In this document: piece by piece, positions 8,154-17,367 of the stretch
Position numbering within the stretch: position 1 is the first letter of the stretch
Layout: every line of letters begins with the position of its first letter
NCBI RefSeq assembly: GCF_009707465.1
Contig: NZ_CP046120.1
Span: 248,001 to 312,000, forward strand
Reading direction: 5' to 3'
Source: Novosphingobium sp. Gsoil 351
Lineage (GTDB): Bacteria > Pseudomonadota > Alphaproteobacteria > Sphingomonadales > Sphingomonadaceae
DNA: 64,000 nucleotides
The notes under the pieces: generated by a model
What the model saw: only the letters and a program-made list of their open reading frames with translations
The model's database searches: none
Told to the model about the DNA's origin: nothing
Position numbers and translations under genes: made by a program

Positions 8154-8828
8154 ATGATCAAGACCCACGTTCTCCTGTTTCAGCCGATCGAAGGCGGGCT
8201 GGCGAAGTTTGCCAGCGACGCATTTCAGATCGACTTTCAGGTTTCGCCCGACCTTGCCACTGTTCCGCTTTCGGACGGCGCGCTGTGGGCGTTCGTCGAC
8301 TGGATCCTACCCGATTTCTCCGGACTCGAAGCCTGCCGCCGCCTTCGCTGCGATCCCCGCACCGCGCAAGCGCAGGTGACCATGGCGCTGGAGGAGGATA
8401 GCCCCGAAGATCGCCGCCGAGCACTGCGTGCGGGGGCGGACGATTACCTGATGGGACCGCTGACCCGGACGATCGTGCTCGATCGCATCCTCTCTACCGG
8501 GGCTAAGGAAAGCGAGTTCGTCGCGCGCGAAATCACTCGCCTCGGCGATCTCACTGTCGAAAACAATGCTTTCCGGGCGTTGTGGCAGGACAAGCCGATT
8601 CCGCTGATGCCCAACGAGTTTCGCCTGTTGCGCTATTTCGTCGAGCATCCCGGCCGCGTCTTTAGCCGCACCCAATTGATCGCCGCGCTGGGAAAGCAGG
8701 CACCTGCCATCGACGAGCGCACGGTTGACGTGTGGGTCGGAAGGTTACGAGCGGCGTTGCGCAACGCGGGCGCGGGCGATCAGCTCAGGACAGTGCGTTC
8801 ACTGGGGTATGTGCTCGATACGCCTTGA
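8154..8828 (+). CDS. OmpR/PhoB-type regulator with degenerate receiver domain
   Basis: A 224-residue protein: receiver-like domain (about 1-115) and winged-helix DNA-binding domain (about 125-222, with MPNEFRLLRYFVEHPGRVFSR and RTVRSLGYVL, close to PhoB at 22567). The receiver keeps the phospho-acceptor position (D49 in FVDWILPD). It lacks the N-terminal acidic pair (LLFQPIEG instead of LVEDDP), the switch Ser/Thr, and the conserved lysine (DDYLMGPL instead of DDYVTKPF). It may therefore not be regulated by ordinary phosphorylation. No kinase gene is adjacent. A paralogue of PhoB in fold; target genes unknown. Confidence 0.8.
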   Translation: MIKTHVLLFQPIEGGLAKFASDAFQIDFQVSPDLATVPLSDGALWAFVDWILPDFSGLEACRRLRCDPRTAQAQVTMALEEDSPEDRRRALRAGADDYLMGPLTRTIVLDRILSTGAKESEFVAREITRLGDLTVENNAFRALWQDKPIPLMPNEFRLLRYFVEHPGRVFSRTQLIAALGKQAPAIDERTVDVWVGRLRAALRNAGAGDQLRTVRSLGYVLDTP

Positions 8829-8864
8829 ACTGAAGGCTCCCAGCCTCACAAAAATCCGCTCGTG

Positions 8865-8950
8865 CTGAGCTGGTCGAAGCACCTTTCCTTAATCTGAAAG
8901 GTCGTGCGTGTGACCGGGCGAAGCAAATAACGGCCCTTCGACCAGCCCAG
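8865..8950. repeat. REP-like interrupted palindrome
   Basis: CTGAGCTGGTCGAAG at 8865-8879 is matched, with one mismatch, by its reverse complement at 8936-8950. It lies between two convergent genes (regulator ending 8828, TonB receptor ending 9001). Palindromes of this GCTGAGC/GTCGAAG type are dispersed in many sphingomonad genomes. Possible roles are mRNA 3'-end stabilisation or termination. Confidence 0.7.
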
Positions 8951-9000
8951 GGCAAACGGGGTTTACAGGCCCGGCTTACAGAAACCGAACAGCCGAACCT

Positions 9001-11724
9001 CTAGAACGTAACCGAAGCGCTCAGCGTCAGAGTCCGGCCCAGATCGTAAGTGTTCACGTCGATCCGATTGTTGCCGGATTGCTGGAACTCTTCGTGCTTG
9101 CGCGCGGTAATGTTGCGGGCTTCAAACTTCAGCTCGATCTCTTGGCCGAGGAAATCCATCGCCTCGCGCGCGACGAAATCGATCCGCAGGCCGGGCTTTT
9201 CTATCACATCCGGTTGTGGTGGCGAGCCGTTGAGGCCGCGGCTGATCACACGCTTGCTGGCGTACGACAGCAGCAGGGTCTGCTGGCTCAGTCGCTCGGT
9301 GTTCTCGAACCCGAACTGGACGTTGGCGATGTGATCGGACTGGCCAGTGAGCGGCGCGCCGTCGCGGAAATAGTCCGTGGCGATTCCCGAGGCGGCGCCG
9401 AACACCTGGGTGGTGTCTCCTGGCGAAACCTTCAGCTTCGATTTGGAATAGGTATAGTTGGCGATGGTCACGAACCGGCGGTCGGCGAACCAGCTTTTAT
9501 CGCCGCCGAACGACGAAATGTCGAAATACTTCACCAGCTCCACCTCGCCGCCGTACAGCGTCGCATCGGGTGCATTGGCATAGGATGTGGTAAGGTCGCC
9601 TCCGGTGATGAACGCCTCGATCGGGCGTTTGAGCTTCTTGTAGAAGCCGGCGATCGAGAAGCGCTGTTCGGGCGCGAAATACCACTCGTAGCGCGCTTCG
9701 GCGTTGCTCAACGTGCTATCGACCAGCAGCGGGTTGCCACGATAAGGTCGGTTGCTGTCGGGATCGAAATAGGGCTGGTTGATCAACTCGCGGAACTGCG
9801 GGCGAGCGATGGTTTTGGAAGCAGACAGCCGGAACTGCATGTCTGGGCGGACTTGCCAGGTAAGCGTGGCGGCGGGCAGGAAGTAGTCGCGCTTGAGCAG
9901 GGTGCCGCCCGTGCCCGAAACGGGCTTGACGAACACCTGGATTGGATCGACCCGCTGGGTTGCCTTTTCATAGCGCACCCCTGCGTCGAGGCTGATCGTG
10001 TCGGTCGCCTGCCAGTTGCCCTTGATGTAACCCGCATAGTTCTTCAGCCGTGCCAGAAACGCCGGGTTGCCGGTGTCGCCCTCGATCAGCGAGATGCCGA
10101 AGGCGTTGATCACCGACGGCTGGAGCAGCAGATCGGGACGGAACAGATCGACTCCGCCGGGAAAGTTGTTTGGCGCGGTGAACAGGAAGTTGCGGCGCGA
10201 GCTGGTGCGCTTGGTATCGGAGGCTGCACCGCCAATCGTCACGTTGAGAGTGTCGAACAGGGCATAGGTCAAGTCGATCCCGGCCGAGTAGAGATCTTCG
10301 TTGAGGTCGGAAAAGGTGATCTCGGCATCGCCCCGCGCGCCGTTGTTGAGGCGATTGACGAAAAACTGGCCGAAAGGGTCTGCCGGGGAATTGGTCCGTG
10401 CGTATTCGAAGAATAGCTCGTCGGGAGCCTCGCGCTGCGAGTTGGCGTAACCGGCGCGCACGTCGAGATTGAGCGCCGGGGCGAGCTTGAACTCGCCGAC
10501 GATCTGGGTGTCGATCAACTGCCGTTCGTACCAGCCCGTACGTTGCTGCAAGAAGTCGACCGAAGTCTGCTGGCGATTGCCCAGCGCGAGGCGCGCCTGC
10601 TTGATCGTGTCGCGGATGTAGAGGTTGGTCCAGCGCACCTTGTTCGCGCCGAACTCGAGTCCCAGCCCGAACAGTCCGTTGACGACGATCCTCTGGTCGG
10701 TGTTGACCTGCCGAAAGCTGCTCTCGACGGTCGAAAGATCGGCAGTCAGCGACGATTGCTGAAGCGACTCGCGAGTCAGGAACTTGTTGCTGTAGCCGCC
10801 CGCCAGGATGACTCCGAGATCGGCGCCACCGATCGGGAACGACTTGCCTGCCGAGAACGAGGCCGAGGCGTTGGGCGGCAGGTTGCCCAGCTTCTGGACC
10901 ACCGAATTGCCGAAGTTGATCAGCTGCGAGGCGATCGCTTGGTTGGCGGCCAAGCTCACCTGGTTGGGATCGTTGAGGTTCGCGCCGCTCTTGAAGAACG
11001 CGCCCAGCGCCGGAGGCACGTCGCGAGTCCCGTCGTCGAACCCGGAATAATCCGAATCCCCGCCGCCGAAGTAGGAATAGCCGAGTTGTCCGGTCGTCTC
11101 GCTGTCGTAGCCGACCCCAGCGCCGATGGTCAGGAAAGGATCGCGCGGGACCGCTTTGGTGGTCAGATTGATAACCCCGCCACCGAACTCGCCGGGGTAG
11201 TTCACCGAGTAACTCTTCTGGACCAACGACGAGGCGATCACCCCACTGGGGAACAAATCGAGCGGGACCACCCGTCGCAGCGGTTCGGGGCTGGGCAGCG
11301 GGGAGCCGTTGAGCAGCGCGAGGCTATAGCGGTCGCCGAGCCCGCGGACGTAGACGAGGCCGTTGCCGACGACGCTCAAGCCGGTCACCCGGCCCAGCGC
11401 TCCGGCGATGTTGCCTTCGCCCGTCCGGGCGATTTCGGCGCTGGAGAGCACCGAGACGACCTGGTCCGAGGCTTTGGCGAGGTTGCGGTCGCGGTTGCCG
11501 GTCACAACAATGGTGTTGCCGCCGCCTGGCACCGAGACATCGGTTTGCTCCTCCTGTTGCGGCTGCGCTTCCGGCGGCTGAGCATCGGGCGCCTGGGCCA
11601 CAACTTCACCCGCTGGCGCGGCGTCGTCCGCAGTCGCCGGTTCGCTCTGCGCGAAGGCGAGGCCCGGCAGCGCCAGCGCGGTTGTGGTAAGCAGCGCTGC
11701 GGCAAGCCGCGATGGAGCAGTCAT
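9001..11724 (-). CDS. TonB-dependent outer-membrane receptor
   Basis: A 907-residue receptor. Seen: signal peptide (residues 1-25, ending AFAQ), a Pro/Gln/Glu-rich linker, a plug domain opening with NTIVVTGNRDRNL and containing VRGLGDRYS and EFGGGVINLTTK, and a long beta-barrel ending in phenylalanine (SASVTF), the outer-membrane insertion signature. Start at 11724 is chosen for GGGGGAA just upstream; an in-frame ATG at 11754 is less likely. It lies 83 bp downstream of the lipoprotein gene on the same strand, probably one operon. The shared upstream Pho-box-like repeats suggest uptake of a phosphorus compound; the substrate is inferred only. Confidence 0.93.
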   Translation of the reverse strand: MTAPSRLAAALLTTTALALPGLAFAQSEPATADDAAPAGEVVAQAPDAQPPEAQPQQEEQTDVSVPGGGNTIVVTGNRDRNLAKASDQVVSVLSSAEIARTGEGNIAGALGRVTGLSVVGNGLVYVRGLGDRYSLALLNGSPLPSPEPLRRVVPLDLFPSGVIASSLVQKSYSVNYPGEFGGGVINLTTKAVPRDPFLTIGAGVGYDSETTGQLGYSYFGGGDSDYSGFDDGTRDVPPALGAFFKSGANLNDPNQVSLAANQAIASQLINFGNSVVQKLGNLPPNASASFSAGKSFPIGGADLGVILAGGYSNKFLTRESLQQSSLTADLSTVESSFRQVNTDQRIVVNGLFGLGLEFGANKVRWTNLYIRDTIKQARLALGNRQQTSVDFLQQRTGWYERQLIDTQIVGEFKLAPALNLDVRAGYANSQREAPDELFFEYARTNSPADPFGQFFVNRLNNGARGDAEITFSDLNEDLYSAGIDLTYALFDTLNVTIGGAASDTKRTSSRRNFLFTAPNNFPGGVDLFRPDLLLQPSVINAFGISLIEGDTGNPAFLARLKNYAGYIKGNWQATDTISLDAGVRYEKATQRVDPIQVFVKPVSGTGGTLLKRDYFLPAATLTWQVRPDMQFRLSASKTIARPQFRELINQPYFDPDSNRPYRGNPLLVDSTLSNAEARYEWYFAPEQRFSIAGFYKKLKRPIEAFITGGDLTTSYANAPDATLYGGEVELVKYFDISSFGGDKSWFADRRFVTIANYTYSKSKLKVSPGDTTQVFGAASGIATDYFRDGAPLTGQSDHIANVQFGFENTERLSQQTLLLSYASKRVISRGLNGSPPQPDVIEKPGLRIDFVAREAMDFLGQEIELKFEARNITARKHEEFQQSGNNRIDVNTYDLGRTLTLSASVTF

Positions 11725-11807
11725 CGAGAAATTCCCCCGGGGTATCGGATGCAAAACCGGGGGCAGCCAGCTGGTGGCCGCCCCCGGGACTTCGTCAGGC
11801 GGCCAGT

Positions 11808-13418
11808 CTAGGTGGTCGGCAGCGAAGTGCAGGCGGTGCTGGTGGAACCGAAGTTGGCCGTGGCGCTATTGCAGGTCCAACCGGTGTACCACGCGTTGTT
11901 CTCGGTCCACGCCGCGCCGATCCGGAACGGCGTCGGCGTGGCGAGGAAGAACGACGACAGCGAGGTCGGATCGAACGTGGTGATCGCGTTCTCGCTCGCT
12001 CCGTTAAAGTACAGCCCGGTGCCGGTCAGCGAGTTGGTGAAGGTGTCGCTGTTGTTGTTCGACCCCGCTCCAAACGCAGTGGCGACCTGCGCCGCGGTGA
12101 TGCTGCCCGTGCCGATATACTTCGTGGCATTGCACTGAAGCACGACTGACCGTGCGGTGAGCGTCGCGGGCGTGGTACCCGATCCGTTGATGCGAATGCA
12201 TTCGTTGTTCGGCGCCACGATGATTCCGTTGACCAGGGTCGTGTCCGAGTTACCGCGGAACAAGGCTGCGGCCTGATCGGCGGCCTCGTTGTCAGAGCTG
12301 GTCTGCTGCTGCACGGCGACGAAGTTGGACACCTGCAGCTTGGTCCGCGGAGTGTCGGCTTCGTTGCCGTTGCTGTCGATCTCGAACAGCGCGTCGCCCT
12401 TGCCCGCACGAGGCAGCAGCATCACGTACTGGAAGTTGGCGCGGGCACCGGTATCCACGTCCATGCTGTCGTCGTCGGCGCCGGTCGCGATGTAGTAGCG
12501 GAAGTTGAAGGCTCCACCGAAGAACTCGCTGCCGTCGTCCGAGCTGTTGTGCGCCTGGATGTGGTCGAGCGTAGTCCCCGTGCCGATTCCTTCGGTGGTC
12601 AGCGCCTGTAGTTCCTTGTCCGCACCCAGGACGAAGCCCGAGTAGCGGATCTGGACGAAGCTCATCGTGCCGGCGTTGTAGGCATCGTCGCGACCGCCGT
12701 AGCGGGCCAGATCGGGCGAACCCTCGGTGTCGCGCTCGCAAGTGTCGGCGGCTACCGTGCCCACGTTGCAGTCGGTGGTGCGGGCGCGGCCGAGCAGGAT
12801 TACTCCGCCCCACTGGCCCTGGCTGGTGTCGCTGTTGAGACCGAGCACGTTGTCGCGGCTGGTGAAGATGATCGGCGCAGTCGCCGTACCAGTAGCGTTG
12901 ATCTTGTTGCCCCGGTTGACTGCCAGGAACGACTGGCCGGTCGCGCCATAGAGGATCGCGCCAGGTGCTATGGTCAGCGTTACATTGGTGTCCGCGGTGA
13001 GCGGCGTGGCGCAGCCAATCGTGGTCGAGGTCACCGGCGCGCCCGCGGTCGGTGCGCTGAAGCCGCCGTCGCAACCGACGTTTACCCGGCCGTTCATCTC
13101 GTAAAGCAGGCCGCTGATCTTGGGCAGGGTCGAGGAGACCTTGATCAGCGAGGGCAAGCGACAGACGCGATAGGCGCCGGTCGGGCCGCTGATCGTGCCG
13201 CCATCGGTCAGGCCTTGAGGGTCGGCGATCGTCGGACAACCCGCGGCGGCCGTGACAAGCGAGCTGGTCGGCGTCGGTGTGGGCGTCGGTGCGGGGGCTG
13301 CCGGGTTGTTGATGGTCACGTTGCCGCCCGTGCCCGGCGAGGCGACATCGCCGGCGCCGCAGCCGCTCAGAATCAGTGCGCTGCTTCCGAGCAGAAGCAA
13401 GCCGTAGAATTTCCTCAC
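11808..13418 (-). CDS. Large repeat-rich lipoprotein, partner of the TonB receptor
   Basis: A 536-residue predicted lipoprotein: signal peptide with lipobox LSGC (Cys20), then a Pro/Thr low-complexity linker (about 42-55), then a Ser/Thr/Gly/Asn-rich body resembling a beta-helix surface protein, with LTIAPGAILYG, GQWGGVILLGRA and SSDDGSEFFGGAFN. Upstream of the TonB receptor in the same operon. This gene pair resembles phosphate-starvation-induced secreted lipoproteins such as Caulobacter ElpS with their neighbouring receptor (recalled, not searched). The Pho-box-like array at 13490-13540 fits that. The molecular function of this family is not settled. Confidence 0.8.
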   Translation of the reverse strand: MRKFYGLLLLGSSALILSGCGAGDVASPGTGGNVTINNPAAPAPTPTPTPTSSLVTAAAGCPTIADPQGLTDGGTISGPTGAYRVCRLPSLIKVSSTLPKISGLLYEMNGRVNVGCDGGFSAPTAGAPVTSTTIGCATPLTADTNVTLTIAPGAILYGATGQSFLAVNRGNKINATGTATAPIIFTSRDNVLGLNSDTSQGQWGGVILLGRARTTDCNVGTVAADTCERDTEGSPDLARYGGRDDAYNAGTMSFVQIRYSGFVLGADKELQALTTEGIGTGTTLDHIQAHNSSDDGSEFFGGAFNFRYYIATGADDDSMDVDTGARANFQYVMLLPRAGKGDALFEIDSNGNEADTPRTKLQVSNFVAVQQQTSSDNEAADQAAALFRGNSDTTLVNGIIVAPNNECIRINGSGTTPATLTARSVVLQCNATKYIGTGSITAAQVATAFGAGSNNNSDTFTNSLTGTGLYFNGASENAITTFDPTSLSSFFLATPTPFRIGAAWTENNAWYTGWTCNSATANFGSTSTACTSLPTT

Positions 13419-13489
13419 AATCGTTCCCCTTAGGTCGGTCCGCGAGGCATCCGATTCGCCTCCACCGGCCCTCCCTTTAGGAGCGCGCC

Positions 13490-13540
13490 GTGACAGCTTG
13501 GCTGCGTCGGCGTGACAGGCGATAGGGCGATATATGACGG
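13490..13540 (-). promoter_or_regulatory. Pho-box-like direct repeats upstream of the lipoprotein-TonB operon
   Basis: Read on the minus strand there are three repeats exactly 22 bp apart: CCGTCAT (13540-13534), CTGTCAC (13518-13512) and CTGTCAC (13496-13490). 22 bp is two turns of the 11-bp period of PhoB half-sites. The last repeat ends 71 bp before the lipoprotein ATG. The intervening 11-mers do not match, so PhoB binding is an inference. Confidence 0.55.
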
Positions 13541-13610
13541 TGAAGCGACGACGGTGTCGGGCGTGGGCGTATGGGCCAATCGGGGGACGCAGAGCCGATA
13601 TTTCAGTTTT

Positions 13611-13626
13611 ATGACATCATGACATT
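13611..13626. repeat. Short tandem repeat ATGACATC-ATGACATT
   Basis: Two near-identical octamers lie back to back, 70 bp upstream of the TPR gene at 13697. The 8-bp spacing does not fit a PhoB site (11 bp). It could be an operator for an unknown regulator or chance. Confidence 0.35.
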
Positions 13627-13696
13627 TTTGTTGCAGATCGGCCGGCGTCGCCTTTACCCTCCAAGCAACGAATGGATTAGGTGGGAGACTGTTGAA

Positions 13697-14068
13697 ATGG
13701 CGACCACGCTACTGCTTGCCGGGCTGATGCTCGCGCAGTCGGCGCCGGCGATTACCGTCGAGGCGCAACCTGGGCTCGACCAGGTAGGATATCAGGCGTT
13801 GTCCGCTGGCCGCCCCGACCTCGCCATCGAGCGCATTTCCGCCGATCCGGTGATGAGCGCCAGCGACCCCGCCGCGCTGATCAATCTCGGCACCGCCTAC
13901 GCCCGCACCGGCGACCGCACCGCCGCGCTGGCCCGCTACAAGGCGGCGCTGACCAGTCGTGATCGCTACGACCTCGAACTGGCCGACGGAAGGTGGCTGG
14001 ATTCGCGCGCAGCCGCGCGCCTTGCGATCCTGATGCTCGAACGTGGCAAGGCGCTAGCCTTGCGCTGA
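13697..14068 (+). CDS. Small exported TPR-like protein
   Basis: A 123-residue protein with an N-terminal signal-like segment (MATTLLLAGLMLAQSAPA) followed by tetratricopeptide-like helices: DQVGYQALSAGRPDLAIERI and then ALINLGTAYARTGDRTAALARYKAAL. GGGAG lies about 13 bp before the ATG at 13697; a longer frame from 13571 has no better signal. Probably periplasmic and protein-binding. Divergent from the lipoprotein-TonB operon, so it may share its regulatory region. The next gene, acs, converges on it 4 bp away. Confidence 0.75.
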   Translation: MATTLLLAGLMLAQSAPAITVEAQPGLDQVGYQALSAGRPDLAIERISADPVMSASDPAALINLGTAYARTGDRTAALARYKAALTSRDRYDLELADGRWLDSRAAARLAILMLERGKALALR

Positions 14069-14072
14069 GGCG

Positions 14073-15983
14073 CTAGTTCACCCGGTTCGCGACCAGACTT
14101 TCAACCACACTCGGGTCCGCCAGTGTTGAGATGTCGCCGAGGTTGGTCGTGTCATTCTCGGCGATCTTGCGCAGTATGCGGCGCATGATCTTGCCGCTGC
14201 GGGTCTTGGGCAGGCCGGGGGCGAACTGGATGGCGTCGGGGCTGGCGATCGCGCCGATCTCCCGGCGGACCCATTGCCGGAGTTCGCCGCGCAGGGCCTC
14301 ATCGCCCTCCTCGCCCGCGTTGAGCGTGACGTAGGCGTAGATCCCCTGCCCCTTGATCTCATGTGGCATGCCGACGACCGCGGCCTCGGCCACCTTGGCA
14401 TGGGCGACCAGCGCGCTCTCGACCTCGGCGGTGCCCATCCGGTGGCCGGAGACGTTGATCACGTCGTCGACCCGGCCGGTGATCCAGTAATATCCGTCCT
14501 CGTCGCGGCGGCACCCATCGCCGGTGAAGTAGCGGCCGGGGTACGTCGAGAAGTAGGTCTGGAAGAACCGCGCGTGATCGCCCCACACCGTGCGCATCTG
14601 CCCAGGCCACGACTTGGCGATGCACAAGTTGCCTTCGGTGGCGCCTGCCAGTTCGTTGCCCTCGGCATCGACCAGCAGCGGATATACCCCGGGTAGCGGT
14701 TTTGTGGCTGAGCCAGGCTTGGTCTTGACCGCGCCGGGCACCGGCGCGATCAGCGCGCCTCCAGTCTCGGTCTGCCACCAGGTGTCGACGATCTCGCAGC
14801 GCCCCTCGCCGACCACGCGGTGGTACCATTCCCACGCCTCCGGGTTGATCGGCTCGCCGACCGTCCCGAGCAGGCGGATCTTGCTGCGGTCGTGCGGGGT
14901 CACGAACCCGTCGCCCTCGCGCATCAGCGCCCGGATCGCGGTCGGCGCTGTGTAGAAGATCGTCACACCCAGACGGCTCGCTGTCTCCCAGAAGCGCCCA
15001 TGGTCGGGATAGTTGGGCACGCCGTCGAACATCACGGTGCTCGCCCCGTTCGCCAGCGGCCCGTAGACGACGTAACTGTGCCCGGTGACCCAGCCGACGT
15101 CGGCGGTGCACCAGAACAGGTCGCCCTCTTTCGCCCCGAACAGCAGGTCGAAGGTCGCCGCGACCCACAGCAGATACCCGCCGGTGGTGTGGAGCACCCC
15201 CTTGGGCTTGCCGGTGGAGCCACTGGTGTAGAGGATGAACAACGGGTCCTCGGCGTTCATCGGCTCGGGCAGGCAATCGGCGGTGACCGTCTCGCGCGCC
15301 TCGTGCCACCACACGTCGCGCGCCGGATCGAACGCCACATCGCCTCCGGTGCGGCGCACTACCAGCACCGTCTCGATGCTCGGGCAGCCAGCCACCGCGG
15401 CGTCGGCATTGGCCTTCAACGGGATCCGCTTGCCCCCGCGGCAGCCCTCGTCGGCGGTGATCAGCAGCTTGCTGTCGCAATCCTGGATACGGCCGGCCAG
15501 GCTCTCCGGGCTGAACCCGCCGAACACCACCGAGTGGATCGCCCCGATCCGCGCGCAGGCGAGCATCGCCACCGCCGCTTCCGGGATCATCGGCAGGTAC
15601 AGCGTCACCCGGTCGCCCTTGCCTACCCCGCGGGCCAGAAGCACGTTGGCCATCCGGCAGACCTCGCCGTGCAACTCGCGATAGGTCAGCGTGCGACCTT
15701 CGCCCGGCTCGTCGCCCTCGAACACGATCGCCACTCGTTCGCCGCGCTCCGCCAGATGCCGGTCGAGGCAGTTGACCGACACGTTCAAGACACCGTCGCC
15801 GAACCACCTGATCCCGAAATCCGCCTCCGCAAACGAACTCTCGTCCGCAATCGTGGGAAACCGGCTCCACGAAAGACGCGCCGCCTCGGACATCCAATAG
15901 CTAGCTGGATCAGCATCAACTGCGGCGTGGGCTTGCGCGAGGGCGGCGGTGTTACGCGGGGTCGCAGGAACGGAACGAGTCAT
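14073..15983 (-). CDS. acs: Acetyl-CoA synthetase (AMP-forming)
   Basis: A 636-residue AMP-forming acetate-CoA ligase: acetate + ATP + CoA gives acetyl-CoA + AMP + PPi. Seen: the adenylate motif [15 protein letters not shown] near residue 255, WWQTETGG near 405, the hinge-region [18 protein letters not shown] near 505-520, and the C-terminal [11 protein letters not shown] whose lysine is the usual acetylation site controlling activity. AAGGGAG precedes the ATG at 15983; an upstream in-frame ATG at 16070 is not needed. Feeds acetate into the glyoxylate shunt (see aceA at 55717). Confidence 0.96.
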   Translation of the reverse strand: MTRSVPATPRNTAALAQAHAAVDADPASYWMSEAARLSWSRFPTIADESSFAEADFGIRWFGDGVLNVSVNCLDRHLAERGERVAIVFEGDEPGEGRTLTYRELHGEVCRMANVLLARGVGKGDRVTLYLPMIPEAAVAMLACARIGAIHSVVFGGFSPESLAGRIQDCDSKLLITADEGCRGGKRIPLKANADAAVAGCPSIETVLVVRRTGGDVAFDPARDVWWHEARETVTADCLPEPMNAEDPLFILYTSGSTGKPKGVLHTTGGYLLWVAATFDLLFGAKEGDLFWCTADVGWVTGHSYVVYGPLANGASTVMFDGVPNYPDHGRFWETASRLGVTIFYTAPTAIRALMREGDGFVTPHDRSKIRLLGTVGEPINPEAWEWYHRVVGEGRCEIVDTWWQTETGGALIAPVPGAVKTKPGSATKPLPGVYPLLVDAEGNELAGATEGNLCIAKSWPGQMRTVWGDHARFFQTYFSTYPGRYFTGDGCRRDEDGYYWITGRVDDVINVSGHRMGTAEVESALVAHAKVAEAAVVGMPHEIKGQGIYAYVTLNAGEEGDEALRGELRQWVRREIGAIASPDAIQFAPGLPKTRSGKIMRRILRKIAENDTTNLGDISTLADPSVVESLVANRVN

Positions 15984-16111
15984 GGCACTCCCTTGTCGGT
16001 TGCCCGCTTCGTGCCACAGGCAACGCCTATCCTGCAATCGGGGCGCTGCTTGCGCGTCCCGCATTCGCACCTTAAGCGCGAGGCCGTCTCCCGCAGTTGA
16101 GCGCCCGTCCC

Positions 16112-17308
16112 ATGTTTCCTCCCAAGATGCCGTGGCCCGGGGTGCTGCTCGCTCTACTTGGCGTCAGCGTCATGCTGGTTTCGGGCGTTGGCGCGATCCT
16201 GACCGGCGCGGTGCTTCTGCTGTGGCTTGGGACGCTCTACATCGCCCGCCCGGCCCCGCCCCTCCCGCGCCGCAACGACAGTGGGGTCCAGTTCACGCGG
16301 GCGCGAATCGAAAGCCTGATGGAGCCGCTCGGCGTACCGCTGGTCATGCTCGACCGCGATCGTATCCAGTTCGCCAACGCCGCGGCGCGAGAGGTTCTGG
16401 GCAGTCACATCCTGGGCCAGGACGTGCGCATGGCGTTGCGCCATCCCGACGCGGTGGCGCTGCTCGAAAGCGGCGGGACCGCCACGATCCCAGGGCTGAC
16501 CACGCCGCGCAGCATCTGGCAGGTCTCGCGCCGCCAGATCGACGATCGCTATTCGATGGTCGAACTGATCAATCGCACCGCCGAAGCCGATATCGATCGC
16601 GCCCATACCGATTTCGTCGCCAACGCCAGCCACGAGCTGTCGACCCCGCTCGCCTCGATCATAGGCTATGTCGAGACCCTGTCCGAGGGCGACGCCACGG
16701 TCGATGCCGCAACTTCGAGCCGGTTTCTGGCAACGGTCCTGCGCGAAGCCCGGCGGCTCCAACATCTGGTCCAGGACCTCATGTCGCTGTCGCGGATTGA
16801 GGCTGAAAAGCACGATCGCCCTCGCGAGTTGGTCGACCTCGGCCATCTGGCGGCCAGCGTCGCCACCGACCTCTCCGCCAACCGCGGCGATGGGCGGGTG
16901 ATGGTCGAATGGCCGCGAGAACCTGCGACCATCGAAGGCGACCGTAGCCAGCTCGATCAGCTACTGCGCAACCTGATCGACAACGCACTGAAGTATGGCG
17001 ACCCCGCCGAACCTGTCACAGTCGCGGTCGAAAGCACGCCCCGTGACGTGACCCTGACGGTCGAGGATCGCGGCCCCGGGATCGCGCCCGAACACCTCCC
17101 TCACCTCACCCGCCGCTTCTACCGCACCGACCCGGGGCGCAGCCGCGCCGCCGGCGGTACCGGGCTGGGTCTGGCGATCGTCAAGCATATCGTCGAGCGC
17201 CATCAGGGGCGGCTCGACATCGCCAGCACGGTCGGCAAAGGCACCGTCGTCACGGTTCGCTTCAAGACCATTGTCGGGGCCGAGCTCGCGGACGAAGTAT
17301 TGTCATGA
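16112..17308 (+). CDS. phoR: Phosphate regulon sensor histidine kinase PhoR
   Basis: About 398 residues. Seen: two hydrophobic membrane segments near the N-terminus (about 10-25 and 28-45), a PAS-like region (about 65-150), the H-box [13 protein letters not shown] with phospho-accepting H174, the N-box [10 protein letters not shown], the G1 box DRGPGI and GTGLGLAIV. It would phosphorylate PhoB (22567) when phosphate is scarce and PstSCAB-PhoU relieve inhibition. The H-box has HELST where HELRT is usual. The ATG at 16112 is preferred over a TTG at 16097. It is first in the phoR-pst-phoU-phoB run, and its stop codon overlaps the Pho box for pstS. Confidence 0.93.
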   Translation: MFPPKMPWPGVLLALLGVSVMLVSGVGAILTGAVLLLWLGTLYIARPAPPLPRRNDSGVQFTRARIESLMEPLGVPLVMLDRDRIQFANAAAREVLGSHILGQDVRMALRHPDAVALLESGGTATIPGLTTPRSIWQVSRRQIDDRYSMVELINRTAEADIDRAHTDFVANASHELSTPLASIIGYVETLSEGDATVDAATSSRFLATVLREARRLQHLVQDLMSLSRIEAEKHDRPRELVDLGHLAASVATDLSANRGDGRVMVEWPREPATIEGDRSQLDQLLRNLIDNALKYGDPAEPVTVAVESTPRDVTLTVEDRGPGIAPEHLPHLTRRFYRTDPGRSRAAGGTGLGLAIVKHIVERHQGRLDIASTVGKGTVVTVRFKTIVGAELADEVLS

Positions 17309-17318
17309 AGCTGTCACA
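17300..17318 (+). promoter_or_regulatory. Pho box upstream of pstS
   Basis: TTGTCAT at 17300-17306 and CTGTCAC at 17311-17317 form two direct repeats exactly 11 bp apart, nearly identical to the E. coli PhoB consensus. The site overlaps the last codons and stop of phoR and ends 50 bp before the pstS ATG. It would let PhoB activate pstSCAB-phoU-phoB separately from phoR, giving positive autoregulation of phoB. Confidence 0.85.
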
Positions 17319-17367
17319 CGCGCCTCACATTGGCGCGGCGGGATCATACCGCGAAGGGGTATCAGCA

